This document shows positions 1-8,504 of a stretch of 64,000 bases of DNA, one piece after another. Under the pieces are notes generated by a model. That model was not told the origin of the DNA. It was given only the letters and a program-made list of their open reading frames with translations, and searched no databases. The position numbers were made by a program, and so were the translations under genes. Location: the NCBI RefSeq assembly GCF_026041215.1, contig NZ_JAPEIQ010000033.1, forward strand, positions 62,001-126,000. The letters are read 5' to 3'. The first letter of the stretch is position 1. The number at the start of each line of letters is the position of its first letter. This DNA comes from Hoyosella sp. YIM 151337. GTDB taxonomy: Bacteria > Actinomycetota > Actinomycetes > Mycobacteriales > Mycobacteriaceae.

Positions 1-625
1 GCTCGCGCAGTGCGCCAATCACTTGGGCGGCCGCGCCCGGCCCTTGTACGGCGGTATTCCGGACCGCGAATTGGACGTCGGGCCAGCGCCGCTGCGCGAC
101 CGACAGCACGTCACGTTCCGCCGCGCTCGCACGTCCCGTGATGAGACCGACGCAGCGCGGCAGATAGGGGAGCGGCCGCTTCAGCCGATCATCGAATAAG
201 CCTTCGGCACGCAGCAGCGCCTTCAGCCGCTCGATACGTGCAAGCAGTTCACCGAGGCCCACGGGCCGTATGTCCGTCACCCGCAGCGAGAAGGAACCAC
301 GCCCCGGAAAGAAGGTCGGCTTACCCAGCGCGACGACCCGAGTCCCCTCGGTCAGTTCCACCGGCGAATTCGTCAGCAGCATCGGCGAGCATGTCACCGG
401 CAGTGAAATATCCGCTGAAGGATCCCGCAACACCAAGAACGCAGTACGTGTGCCGGGACGCAGACTGATCTGAGTGATCTGTCCCTCTACCCACACCGCA
501 CCGAGACGATCGATCCACTGCGTGATCTTCGACGAGACCACGCGAACTGGCCACGGACTCTCGGGTGACGTACCTGCAGGAGCCGACTGGGCTGCCGAAC
601 CGCTGGTGGTTTCAGCTGAACCCAC
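1..625 (-). CDS. xseA: Exodeoxyribonuclease VII large subunit (N-terminal part, cut by window edge)
   Basis: XseA is the large subunit of exonuclease VII, which degrades single-stranded DNA to oligonucleotides in repair. I translated the minus strand by hand. After a short Ser/Ala-rich leader the frame reads [20 protein letters not shown], then WVEGQITQI, then [13 protein letters not shown]. This is the OB-fold nucleic-acid-binding domain followed by the beginning of the catalytic domain. About 208 codons are present and the C-terminal half lies outside the window. The GTG start at 625 follows the upstream gene's TGA (629-631) by three bases in the same frame, so the two genes are probably cotranscribed. 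Identity is firm; the exact start is less so. Confidence 0.9.
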   Translation of the reverse strand, partial: MGSAETTSGSAAQSAPAGTSPESPWPVRVVSSKITQWIDRLGAVWVEGQITQISLRPGTRTAFLVLRDPSADISLPVTCSPMLLTNSPVELTEGTRVVALGKPTFFPGRGSFSLRVTDIRPVGLGELLARIERLKALLRAEGLFDDRLKRPLPYLPRCVGLITGRASAAERDVLSVAQRRWPDVQFAVRNTAVQGPGAAAQVIGALRE

Positions 626-628
626 GGG

Positions 629-1240
629 TCACTTCGACACCGTTGCGATGCGGTTGCTCAGCATCGTCAGGAAGGGGGCACGGCTGAAGGTGCTCTCCTC
701 GTAGCGCAGCAGGGCCGTGAGATCGTCCACGGTCAGTTGGCGCAACCGTGCACGCAACTGTGCCAGAGTCAGCGTTCCGTAATCGATACGCTGCGCGACT
801 GCGGGAACGTCGGAGCCGTCAGGTTCTGCCGAAAGCGTGGTATCAGCATTACCGGCGGTGTCGGGCGCACCATTGACCGCACCGCTGTTGGCCGAGGTGA
901 CCGGAGCGGAATACAGCGCGAACCTGCCCTGCACGGCCGACTTCCCGGCGCCCGCTGTCACCGCTTTGCGCTCATCAGAGCGACCGGTGGTCTCGACCGG
1001 TTCATCATCGAAGACAACCCACTCAGGCTGCTGTTCCGGCGGGTATAGCCACGCGAGTGCCTCATCACCCTTGATGGCCAGCTCCGTCATTTTCTGCTGC
1101 ACCCGCATCGAAGTTTGCAGCACCTGGCTAACCGCGGTCATAGGGAATGTCGCAGCCGTTGTCGGGAGGCGGCGGGTCTCCTCAACGAACGTGACGGCAA
1201 GGCCGGCCATAACCCGCGCGGCGAAAGGTGGGCGAAACAT
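629..1240 (-). CDS. Lipid droplet-associated protein (Rv1109c-like)
   Basis: This 203-residue protein begins MFRPPFAARVMAGLAVTFVE and carries a helical N-terminal region (about residues 1-70) with LPTTAATFPMTAVSQVLQ. A low-complexity Ala/Thr/Ser-rich middle follows, then a C-terminal helix ending YEESTFSRAPFLTMLSNRI. That composition, and the position between xseA and ispH, match the actinobacterial family annotated as lipid droplet-associated protein. The longer open frame extending to 1618 runs antisense through ispH, so I use ATG 1240, which has GGAGA just upstream. It is adjacent to and in frame with xseA and probably transcribed with it. The molecular function is not established. Confidence 0.72.
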   Translation of the reverse strand: MFRPPFAARVMAGLAVTFVEETRRLPTTAATFPMTAVSQVLQTSMRVQQKMTELAIKGDEALAWLYPPEQQPEWVVFDDEPVETTGRSDERKAVTAGAGKSAVQGRFALYSAPVTSANSGAVNGAPDTAGNADTTLSAEPDGSDVPAVAQRIDYGTLTLAQLRARLRQLTVDDLTALLRYEESTFSRAPFLTMLSNRIATVSK

Positions 1241-1318
1241 GTCTCCAGCCTGCCCTAATTTGACGCACATCTCTAGCAGATCACTCCCGTCGTGTCGCAT
1301 TGATGCTGTCGCGACCCG

Positions 1319-1324
1319 TACTCT
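1319..1324 (+). promoter_or_regulatory. Probable -10 box of a leaderless ispH transcript
   Basis: TACTCT lies six bases upstream of the ispH ATG. A TAnnnT hexamer at this distance puts the transcription start at or next to the start codon, the usual leaderless arrangement in actinobacteria. No Shine-Dalgarno sequence lies in between. Confidence 0.5.
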
Positions 1325-1330
1325 GGTGGC

Positions 1331-2335
1331 ATGTCTTCGGCAGTGAACATGGGAATTCCCGGTGCTGTGAACTCGGCCGCCGCTAAACCGCAGGGCAAAC
1401 GAGTGCTGCTTGCCGAGCCTCGCGGCTACTGCGCTGGCGTCGATCGCGCCGTCGAGACCGTGGAGCGCGCGCTGGAAAAGCATGGCGCCCCCGTTTACGT
1501 CCGTAAGGAGATCGTGCACAACCGCCACGTCGTCGAAACGCTGTCCGATCGGGGAGCGGTCTTCGTCGAAGAAGTCGACGAGGTGCCTGAGGGTGCGCTC
1601 GTCGTGTTCTCCGCGCATGGTGTGTCACCAGCGGTGCACGATTCGGCCAGCTCACGTCAGCTGCGCACTATTGACGCGACGTGTCCGCTTGTGACGAAGG
1701 TTCACCAGGAAGCGAAGCGGTTCGCGCGGGACGACTATGACATTCTGCTCATCGGCCACGAGGGGCATGAGGAAGTTGAAGGCACCGCCGGTGAAGCGCC
1801 ATCGCATGTTCAGCTCGTTGACGGGCCGGACGCGGTTTCGCGCGTCTCGGTGCGGGATGAGTCCCGTGTTGTTTGGCTCTCGCAAACGACCCTGAGCGTG
1901 GACGAAACAATGGAGACGGTGGAGCGGCTCCGCCAGCGGTTCCCGGACCTGCAGGATCCGCCAAGCGATGACATTTGCTACGCGACGCAGAATCGTCAGG
2001 TCGCGGTCAAAGCGATGGCGCCCGAGTGTGATCTCGTGATCGTCGTAGGGTCTCGGAACTCCTCGAACTCGATGCGGCTCGTGGAGGTGGCGCTCGATGC
2101 GGGCGCGACCGCGAGTTACCTCGTCGATTACGCCAAGGAAATCGACCCGGCCTGGCTCGACGGTGTCACGACGGTCGGAGTGACATCCGGTGCATCGGTG
2201 CCGGAAATTCTCGTTGAGGGTGTCCTCGAGTACCTCGCAGGGCGGGGGTTCGGCAGTGTTCAGCCAGTGACCACCGCCAATGAGACCCTAGTCTTTGCGC
2301 TGCCCCGCGAGCTGCGGCCGGCCCGCCGGACGTAG
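1331..2335 (+). CDS. ispH: 4-hydroxy-3-methylbut-2-enyl diphosphate reductase (IspH/LytB)
   Basis: IspH catalyses the last step of the MEP pathway, reducing HMBPP to IPP and DMAPP with a [4Fe-4S] cluster in the cytosol. The 334-residue product contains the three family cysteines in context: [28 protein letters not shown] and [11 protein letters not shown]. It also has the substrate-binding histidines in [11 protein letters not shown] and [10 protein letters not shown]. The length is normal apart from an N-terminal extension of about 20 residues before [12 protein letters not shown]. It is divergent from the lipid-droplet gene and convergent with the DUF6542 gene. It probably supplies isoprenoid precursors for the polyprenyl phosphates used by enzymes such as PimE. 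Confidence 0.96.
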   Translation: MSSAVNMGIPGAVNSAAAKPQGKRVLLAEPRGYCAGVDRAVETVERALEKHGAPVYVRKEIVHNRHVVETLSDRGAVFVEEVDEVPEGALVVFSAHGVSPAVHDSASSRQLRTIDATCPLVTKVHQEAKRFARDDYDILLIGHEGHEEVEGTAGEAPSHVQLVDGPDAVSRVSVRDESRVVWLSQTTLSVDETMETVERLRQRFPDLQDPPSDDICYATQNRQVAVKAMAPECDLVIVVGSRNSSNSMRLVEVALDAGATASYLVDYAKEIDPAWLDGVTTVGVTSGASVPEILVEGVLEYLAGRGFGSVQPVTTANETLVFALPRELRPARRT

Positions 2336-2352
2336 TACCAAGGAACCGCAGG

Positions 2353-2937
2353 CTACGGCTGGTCGGTCCCTGACCCGCCAGGTTGTGGCGGTCGCGGTTC
2401 CGTCGGTGCGTCAGTTACACGGCGTCCGCTCGCTGGCACCGCGGAGCCTTCACGCCTCCGGGTGCTGACTGTCCGGCGGCTGTACTGCGACGACGGCGCG
2501 GTGCCCACCCGGCCAGCGAAGATGCGGAAACCCGCGATGATGAGCACCACCGCGACGGTGAGGAGCATCAACGGGAAACGGGTCACTAGCGGCAGCACGA
2601 GGTCGATAATTCGGGTCCTGAGCCCGCCTGGGCTCTCCGGAACGAGCAGTTGGTACGCCAGCGGAATCCCAGCGAACAGAATCAGAGGCGGCTGCACGGC
2701 GGCGGTGAACAGGCTGCGTTGCTGCACTGCGAGTACGGCAGCCACACACCCCGCAAAGTAAAAGATGCTGAAAACGATCGTGAGTTCGTCACCGCGGATA
2801 GCGTCGAACGCAAAACCCAGTGCGGAGAAGCCAACAGCGATAACGATGGCCATCCACCAAGCGACGCCAATGCGGCTGGGTGACGCCGAACGCAGCTCGG
2901 GCGGGACACTCAGGGATGCGGATCGTCTTTCAGGCAC
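2353..2937 (-). CDS. DUF6542-type four-helix membrane protein (Rv1111c-like)
   Basis: This 194-residue protein has about four predicted membrane helices between residues 25 and 140: WWMAIVIAVGFSALGFAF, a second around FSIFYFAGCVAAVLAV, a third around PPLILFAGIPLAYQLLV, and the fourth MLLTVAVVLIIAGFRIF. A basic, Pro/Gly-rich cytoplasmic tail follows. Its place next to ispH matches Rv1111c and the DUF6542 family, whose function is unknown. It starts at GTG 2937. It lies downstream of rmuC on the same strand with a 23-base gap, so it may share the rmuC transcript. Confidence 0.65.
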   Translation of the reverse strand: MPERRSASLSVPPELRSASPSRIGVAWWMAIVIAVGFSALGFAFDAIRGDELTIVFSIFYFAGCVAAVLAVQQRSLFTAAVQPPLILFAGIPLAYQLLVPESPGGLRTRIIDLVLPLVTRFPLMLLTVAVVLIIAGFRIFAGRVGTAPSSQYSRRTVSTRRREGSAVPASGRRVTDAPTEPRPPQPGGSGTDQP

Positions 2938-2960
2938 AACCGCACGATACCGGCAGTTGG

Positions 2961-4148
2961 TCAGCTGGCCTCACTCTCACGGCTTCGAGTCGCATAAATC
3001 TCAGTGTGTGCGATGCCGCGGGGCCACAAATCGATCGTCTCGACCGTGGGTGGTTCCGTGTCGAATGCGGGCAGCTCATGGAGCTTGCGGGCAGTGACGA
3101 GTACGCGCGCCTCCATCGAGGCCACGGTGGAATTGAACGCTTCGACGCTCTTGCCGAGTTGTGAACCGAGCCGATCCATGTGAGCAGCGAGGACACCGAG
3201 CCGGGAGTACAGTTCGGCGCCCAGCTTGTGAATCTTTGCAGCGTCACGCGACAAGGTCTCCTGCCGCCACGTGAGGGCAACCGTGCGGAGCAAGGCAATC
3301 AGGCTCGTCGGTGTCGCGAGAACGACGTTCCGCGTGAATGCGTACTCAAGCAGCGCCGGATCGGTCGCGAGTGCCGCATCGAGGAACGGGTCGCCTGGGA
3401 CGAAGAGCACAACGAACTCGGGTGAAGGACTGAACGCGGTCCAGTAGGCCTTCGCGGATAGCTGGTCGACGTGCGCGCGCAACTGACTTGAATGCCGTTT
3501 CAGATGTCGTGCGCGGGCTTCGTCAGAGTCAGCCTCAGTGGCGTCCAGGTAAGCGGAGAAGGGAACCTTCGCGTCGACCACAAGGTTCTTGCCCCCTGCG
3601 AGGTGCACCACGAGGTCCGGGCGGACCGCCCGGACACCGTCATCACCGTCGTGGACGGTGTGGGCTTGCGTCGAGAAATCACAGTGCTCACGCATACCGG
3701 CTAGTTCGACGACTCGCTCGAGCTGCAGTTCCCCCCAGCGTCCGCGGACCTGCGGTGCACGCAGCGCCTGAACAAGCTGGTTCGTCTGTGTGGAGAGTGC
3801 CTGCGACGTTCGGCTCATTCCCGCGACCTGCTCCATCAGCCCGGAGTATGCACTGATGCGGCTGCGTTCGACTTCGCGTACCTGTTCGGCGAGATTGCCG
3901 ACCGCCTCCCGCAGCGGACTGACGACCGTCGACATCTGTTCGCTCATCGCCCCGGAATACCGTCGCGCAGAATCCTCGTTCGCGGCTGCGAGGGCCTCGC
4001 GAAGTAGCCGCTCGGAATCCCGCAGCGCCTGCAGTTGTGCTTCGGCAGCGACAGCGCGAGCATCAGACCGAGCGGCGTGCAGCAGCCAGCCAAGCAGCAC
4101 ACCTGCACCCAAAGCTGCTAGGACGGCAACGAAACTGAGGAGGTTCAT
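2961..4148 (-). CDS. rmuC: RmuC family DNA recombination protein
   Basis: RmuC proteins limit inversions and DNA rearrangement at repeats and contain a PD-(D/E)XK nuclease-like fold. The 395-residue product has one N-terminal membrane helix (MNLLSFVAVLAALGAGVLLG) and a coiled coil of about 100 residues rich in Ala, Glu and Arg. The RmuC core follows: RGRWGELQLERVVELAGM, RPDLVVHLAGGKNLVVDAKV and FVPGDPFLDAAL. The track's upstream extension is rejected because ATG 4148 precedes the membrane helix directly. It is divergent from sbcD, and a DNA-damage-type promoter sits in front of it (see 4157-4179). The family assignment is strong; its role here is inferred. Confidence 0.92.
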   Translation of the reverse strand: MNLLSFVAVLAALGAGVLLGWLLHAARSDARAVAAEAQLQALRDSERLLREALAAANEDSARRYSGAMSEQMSTVVSPLREAVGNLAEQVREVERSRISAYSGLMEQVAGMSRTSQALSTQTNQLVQALRAPQVRGRWGELQLERVVELAGMREHCDFSTQAHTVHDGDDGVRAVRPDLVVHLAGGKNLVVDAKVPFSAYLDATEADSDEARARHLKRHSSQLRAHVDQLSAKAYWTAFSPSPEFVVLFVPGDPFLDAALATDPALLEYAFTRNVVLATPTSLIALLRTVALTWRQETLSRDAAKIHKLGAELYSRLGVLAAHMDRLGSQLGKSVEAFNSTVASMEARVLVTARKLHELPAFDTEPPTVETIDLWPRGIAHTEIYATRSRESEAS

Positions 4149-4156
4149 GGCCGTTG

Positions 4157-4179
4157 ATAGTGCACCACGAGTCTGACAA
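4157..4179 (-). promoter_or_regulatory. PafBC/RecA-NDp-like DNA-damage promoter of rmuC
   Basis: Read on the minus strand, TTGTCAGAC is followed by 8 bases and then CACTAT, with 8 bases to the rmuC ATG. The published mycobacterial RecA-independent damage promoter is tTGTCRgtg-N8-TAnnnT. Spacing is exact and only the first base of the -10 differs. The same element faces the other way in front of sbcD. Confidence 0.6.
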
Positions 4180-4296
4180 TTTTTCGCGTGCACCCTGCCC
4201 GACGGTTCCGGCCGGGCTGCGTTTCCCCCGCCAACCAAGCCAGGTAACTGAGACACAAGTACCCGAAATGCGTGTCTGAGCAGCAGCTACCGAAAA

Positions 4297-4319
4297 TTGT
4301 CAGAGGAATGCTTTACCGT
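4297..4319 (+). promoter_or_regulatory. PafBC/RecA-NDp-like DNA-damage promoter of sbcDC
   Basis: TTGTCAGAG, then exactly 8 bases, then TACCGT, then 7 bases to the sbcD ATG at 4327. This matches tTGTCRgtg-N8-TAnnnT at all the conserved core positions and implies a leaderless sbcD mRNA. Together with 4157-4179 it forms a divergent pair. Confidence 0.68.
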
Positions 4320-4326
4320 TCGCCGC

Positions 4327-5475
4327 ATGAAGATCTTGCACACGTCGGATTGGCATGTCGGGCGCACGTTTCACGGCGTCGACCTTCTCGAGGATCAGCG
4401 TGCCGTCCTGGATGCGATCGCGGCTGTCGTCACTGAGCTGTCGATCGATGTTGTGCTGATCGCTGGAGACGTCTACGACCGTGCGGTGCCCAGTGCGGAC
4501 GCCGTACAGCTGTGTAACGCTGCCCTCGAAAAGATCCGGGCGGCTGGCGCGATCATTATCGCGACTCCTGGCAATCACGACTCGGCCACGAGACTCGGTG
4601 CGGGAGCCGCGTTCACCGGCGCGGGTGGCCTGCATCTGCGGACGTGTGTGGCCGACATCGATGCGCCGGTCGTGCTCAGTGACGAGCACGGGGAGGTTGC
4701 GTTTTACGGCGTCCCTTACCTCGAACCGGAAGCGGTGAAAACTGAACTGGGAGCACCGGCTGCGCGATCCCACCAGGAAGTTCTCAGCGCCGCCATGGAC
4801 AACGTGCGTAAGCACGTGCTGGACAGCGGTGACCGGCGCAGCATCGTACTCGCGCACGCCTTTGTGGTGGGTGGTGTCGCTTCTGAATCGGAGCGTCCCA
4901 TCACTGTGGGAGGCGTCGAGACGGTCGCTGCGTCAGTGTTCGATGGCGTTGACTATGTTGCGCTGGGGCACTTGCACACTCCACAAGTTGTGAGTGAACG
5001 TGTGCGATACTCAGGCAGTCCGCTGCCGTACTCATTCGGGGAGCGAGACCACCGCAAATCGGTGTGGGTAATCGATCTGGGTGCTGACGGGATTGAATCC
5101 ATCGATCAAGTGCATTTGCCACTTATTCGCGGACTCAGCGAAGTCACCGATACGCTCGAGGGTCTCCTCACTAGCCCCCGGTACGCGGAGTATGAGCAGC
5201 ACTATGTCTCGGCAGTGCTTACCGATGAGGTGCGTCCTATGGATGCCATGCGCAAACTCCAGGAGCGTTTCCCGCACGCGGTACACCTGCGTTGGGACTG
5301 TCCGCGGAAGCTTGCCACTGTGAGCTATTCCGACCGAGTCCGTGGACAAAGTGATTTGGACATCGCGCGCCGTTTCTTCGAGGACGCATGGACTGACCCT
5401 GACGAGGAACATTTGCGGCTGGTTGAGCAGGCGCTCGCCGAAAGCCGCCAAGAGGCCGCGAAGTTGCGGGCGTAA
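4327..5475 (+). CDS. sbcD: Nuclease SbcCD subunit D (Mre11-like)
   Basis: SbcD is the Mn-dependent nuclease of the SbcCD complex, which cleaves hairpins and processes double-strand breaks. The 382-residue product starts MKILHTSDWHVGRTFHG, which contains the first metal-binding Asp and His. It continues with VLIAGDVYDRAVPS, ATPGNHDS and YVALGHLHTPQ, the remaining calcineurin-type phosphoesterase motifs. ATG 4327 is preferred over the frame's opening at 4297 because the motif-bearing N-terminus begins there and a promoter lies just upstream. sbcC follows after 29 bases, so the two subunits form one operon. Confidence 0.95.
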   Translation: MKILHTSDWHVGRTFHGVDLLEDQRAVLDAIAAVVTELSIDVVLIAGDVYDRAVPSADAVQLCNAALEKIRAAGAIIIATPGNHDSATRLGAGAAFTGAGGLHLRTCVADIDAPVVLSDEHGEVAFYGVPYLEPEAVKTELGAPAARSHQEVLSAAMDNVRKHVLDSGDRRSIVLAHAFVVGGVASESERPITVGGVETVAASVFDGVDYVALGHLHTPQVVSERVRYSGSPLPYSFGERDHRKSVWVIDLGADGIESIDQVHLPLIRGLSEVTDTLEGLLTSPRYAEYEQHYVSAVLTDEVRPMDAMRKLQERFPHAVHLRWDCPRKLATVSYSDRVRGQSDLDIARRFFEDAWTDPDEEHLRLVEQALAESRQEAAKLRA

Positions 5476-5504
5476 CCGGCGCTGAAACGGACTTAGGGGG
5501 ACAG

Positions 5505-8504
5505 TTGAGGCTGCACAGGCTTCAGATTGAGGCGTTCGGGCCGTTCGCCGGCGTCGAGACCATCGATTTCGACCGAGTGGGGGCAGACGGCCTTTTCCTA
5601 CTGCATGGGCAGACCGGTGCAGGAAAGACGACGATTCTCGATGCCATTGCCTTCGCCCTGTACGGTGCTGTGCCGGGCGTGCGCACCGAGAGCAAGCGCT
5701 ATCTGTCTGACCACGCGGCCCACGGCGCGACCCCGAAAGTGACTCTTGAGGCCAGCGTGCAAGGCCGGCGTTTCCGAATCACTAGGACACCCGAGTTTGA
5801 CCGCCCCAAGAAGAGGGGTGACGGCTCGGTACGTGAAAAAGCCAAAGCAACTCTCACCTGGCTTGGTGCGGGAGACGACTCGGCCCGGAGGGAGAATCTG
5901 ACACGTATCGATGAGATCGCGGACGTCGTTCGCGAACTAGTCGGTATGTCGAAGGACCAGTTCTTCCAGGTGGTGCTGCTGCCCCAAGGCGACTTTGCCC
6001 GCTTCCTCCGAGCGTCAAACGAAGAGCGTGAAAGGTTGCTCGAAAGCCTATTCGACACAAAGCGTTTCGGCTCCGTTGAGTCATGGTTCGCAGACCGGCG
6101 CCGCGAAGCTGAGCGCCGTGTCGATGCAGTCCGCCAGCGGTTTGAGCTGATCGTTGCGAAGATCGTGCATTCAAGTGGGTCCGAGGATACCCCGGAAGTC
6201 GCGAATCCAGCTTGGCTGGAGGGACTGAAACACGACCTCGCGCAGCGACTCACTGCGGCGAAACACAACGCAGCGGAAACGGCGGAAGCCTTCGATAGGG
6301 AGCGGACAGAACTCGACCACGTTCGGTCGCTCGCCGAGCGGCAACACAAGTTGCGCGCTGCGCAAGCTGAGCTGAGCGAACTGGCGCACAGTGACGCCGA
6401 ACGCACCGAACTCGCGCGGACGCTCGATCGAGCTCGGCGCGCGCGGCCTTTTTCTGCGGCCGAGGACGAACTGCATCGTATTCAGCGTCAGAGCGATCAG
6501 GCCGAAAGCGAGCTGAAGCTGGCAGCCGAGTCGCTCTCGCTTATCAGGGGAGGAGAGCAACTTGTGGAGGGGCTCTCGTGGCCGCCTGCCGCAGGTGATG
6601 ACAGTGTTCTTAGACAGGCGATAGCCGCGTGGACCGAAGAGAGCGGTTCACTGAAGGAGCTTTGTGAGCGTGCCGCAGATAGCGGACGCATCAGTCGCGC
6701 CCTGACAGCTGTTGGGCGCGATATGGAGAAAGTCTCCGCGATGCGCGGCGAGGCTGAGGGTGAGCTCGCTTCTCTCCCGGAACGGATTGCAAAGGTCGAG
6801 TCCGACGTTGTCGCCGCGACAACTGCGCAAGCCCGCCTCGAACCGTTGCGCACCGCATACGGGGAACTAGAACATGCTCGACGCGCGGCTCAGGAGGCCA
6901 GAGACGTACAACAGAGCCTGGAGGCAGCGCGGGCGGATCTCACCGGTGCGCGGGCGACTTATCTCGATTGCCGCGAGAAATGGCTAGAGATGCGTGAACA
7001 GCGGATCGCCGGGATGGCAGGTGAGCTGGCGAGCTGGCTGCAGCAGGGTGAGCCCTGTGCGGTCTGCGGTTCGGATGTCCACCCCAACCCTGCGCCGCTC
7101 TCAGACTTCGCCGCAACAAGGGAAGAGGAGGAGGCGGCCGCGGCAGCGGAGCAGGAGGCCGCGCGCACGCTCGAGCGCCAGCGTGAAGCCGTGACCGCGC
7201 TGGAAAAACGCAGTGAGGCTCTTACGAGTGTGACGCGCGGCCGCGATGAGAACGAACTCGCGCAGCAACTAGTTGCTGCGGGAACATCGCTTTCCGACAC
7301 CGAGCGCCGAGCGGAGACTCTGGTGGGCTTGCAGGCGCTTCGAAACGAACTCGCGGACGCAGAACAGCGTCTCGAGGATCGTATTTCCGATTGTGCGGCC
7401 AGGCTCGCGGCGCTCGCGGAACGGCAACAGGGGCTGCAGCGTCAACTCGATGAACTGAACGCGGCCCTTGATGCGGCTCGTGGACCGGACGCGAGTGTGC
7501 AAGCACGAAAGTCCCGGCTTGATGATCTGGCACGCGCCGCCGCCCACTTGCAGTCAGCGAGAAACACCGCCCACACCGCGGCGACGCGGCTCTCCGAACG
7601 CGCCGCATACCTGCAAACCCTGGCTGAACAATCGGGCTTCGACTCGCTGGCGGATGCACGGTCAGCCGTTCGGAGTGCCCAGTGGCTGGCTGACACGGAG
7701 GCCACGCTCGAGGCGGCTCGCGAGCGTCGCGTCCGCGCACAGGCGGTGCTGGACGACCCAGCCGTGAAGGCGGCGGCCGACCAGGCAGACGCGGACGTGC
7801 CCGCCGCCGAAACGAGACTCGCGATCGCCCGCGGCGAGATGGAATCAGCACTCCGCGCCCACGCCGAATCGCAACGCGCGCATGACGCTGTATGCGCGCT
7901 GGAACCCGACTTCGGATGCGCGCTCGCCGAGCTGGGGCCGGCGGCTGCGGTACATGCCCGCCTGGCCCTCCTTTCGGAAGTAATCGCAGGGCGCGGCCAA
8001 AACACGCGGCGGATGTCACTCCGCTCGTACGTGCTGGCTGCCCGCCTTGAGGAAGTCGCGGTTGCAGCCTCAGGGCGCCTGCGAGTCATGTCCGGGGGCC
8101 GTTACGAATTCGTGCACTCTGATGCAGCGGGGCCGCGAGGATTGCGAGGGGGACTCGGCCTCGATATTCGCGATGACTACACAGGGGTCGTACGTTCGGC
8201 GAAAACGTTGTCCGGTGGGGAGACCTTCATGGCTTCTCTCGCCCTCGCGCTCGGGCTTGCCGACGTCGTTACCGCCGAGTCGGGAGGCATCATGCTCGAC
8301 ACGCTGTTTATCGATGAAGGCTTCGGAACGCTCGACAGCGACACGCTTGATTCCGTGATGGGCGTACTCGACGAGCTGCGTGCAGGTGGCCGCGTTGTCG
8401 GCCTGGTCAGCCACGTTGACGAAATGCGTCAGCGCATCCCAAGTCGGCTGCACGTCGTCAAGGCCCGGTCAGGATCGCACGTCCGTGCCACCGCATCGGG
8501 CTAA
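5505..8504 (+). CDS. sbcC: Nuclease SbcCD subunit C (SMC-like ATPase)
   Basis: SbcC is the Rad50-like ATPase that bridges and unwinds DNA for SbcD. The 999-residue product begins MRLHRLQIEAFGPFAGVETI (TTG start, preceded by GGGGGA). It has a Walker A GQTGAGKTT near residue 36 and QVVLLPQGDFARFLRA. Long coiled coils flank the zinc hook CAVCGSDVHPNP near residue 520. The C-terminal half has the signature LSGGETFMASLALALG and Walker B with D-loop LFIDEGFGTLDS. Length and order are those of full SbcC. It ends 4 bases into the convergent AI-2E permease gene. Confidence 0.95.
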   Translation: MRLHRLQIEAFGPFAGVETIDFDRVGADGLFLLHGQTGAGKTTILDAIAFALYGAVPGVRTESKRYLSDHAAHGATPKVTLEASVQGRRFRITRTPEFDRPKKRGDGSVREKAKATLTWLGAGDDSARRENLTRIDEIADVVRELVGMSKDQFFQVVLLPQGDFARFLRASNEERERLLESLFDTKRFGSVESWFADRRREAERRVDAVRQRFELIVAKIVHSSGSEDTPEVANPAWLEGLKHDLAQRLTAAKHNAAETAEAFDRERTELDHVRSLAERQHKLRAAQAELSELAHSDAERTELARTLDRARRARPFSAAEDELHRIQRQSDQAESELKLAAESLSLIRGGEQLVEGLSWPPAAGDDSVLRQAIAAWTEESGSLKELCERAADSGRISRALTAVGRDMEKVSAMRGEAEGELASLPERIAKVESDVVAATTAQARLEPLRTAYGELEHARRAAQEARDVQQSLEAARADLTGARATYLDCREKWLEMREQRIAGMAGELASWLQQGEPCAVCGSDVHPNPAPLSDFAATREEEEAAAAAEQEAARTLERQREAVTALEKRSEALTSVTRGRDENELAQQLVAAGTSLSDTERRAETLVGLQALRNELADAEQRLEDRISDCAARLAALAERQQGLQRQLDELNAALDAARGPDASVQARKSRLDDLARAAAHLQSARNTAHTAATRLSERAAYLQTLAEQSGFDSLADARSAVRSAQWLADTEATLEAARERRVRAQAVLDDPAVKAAADQADADVPAAETRLAIARGEMESALRAHAESQRAHDAVCALEPDFGCALAELGPAAAVHARLALLSEVIAGRGQNTRRMSLRSYVLAARLEEVAVAASGRLRVMSGGRYEFVHSDAAGPRGLRGGLGLDIRDDYTGVVRSAKTLSGGETFMASLALALGLADVVTAESGGIMLDTLFIDEGFGTLDSDTLDSVMGVLDELRAGGRVVGLVSHVDEMRQRIPSRLHVVKARSGSHVRATASG

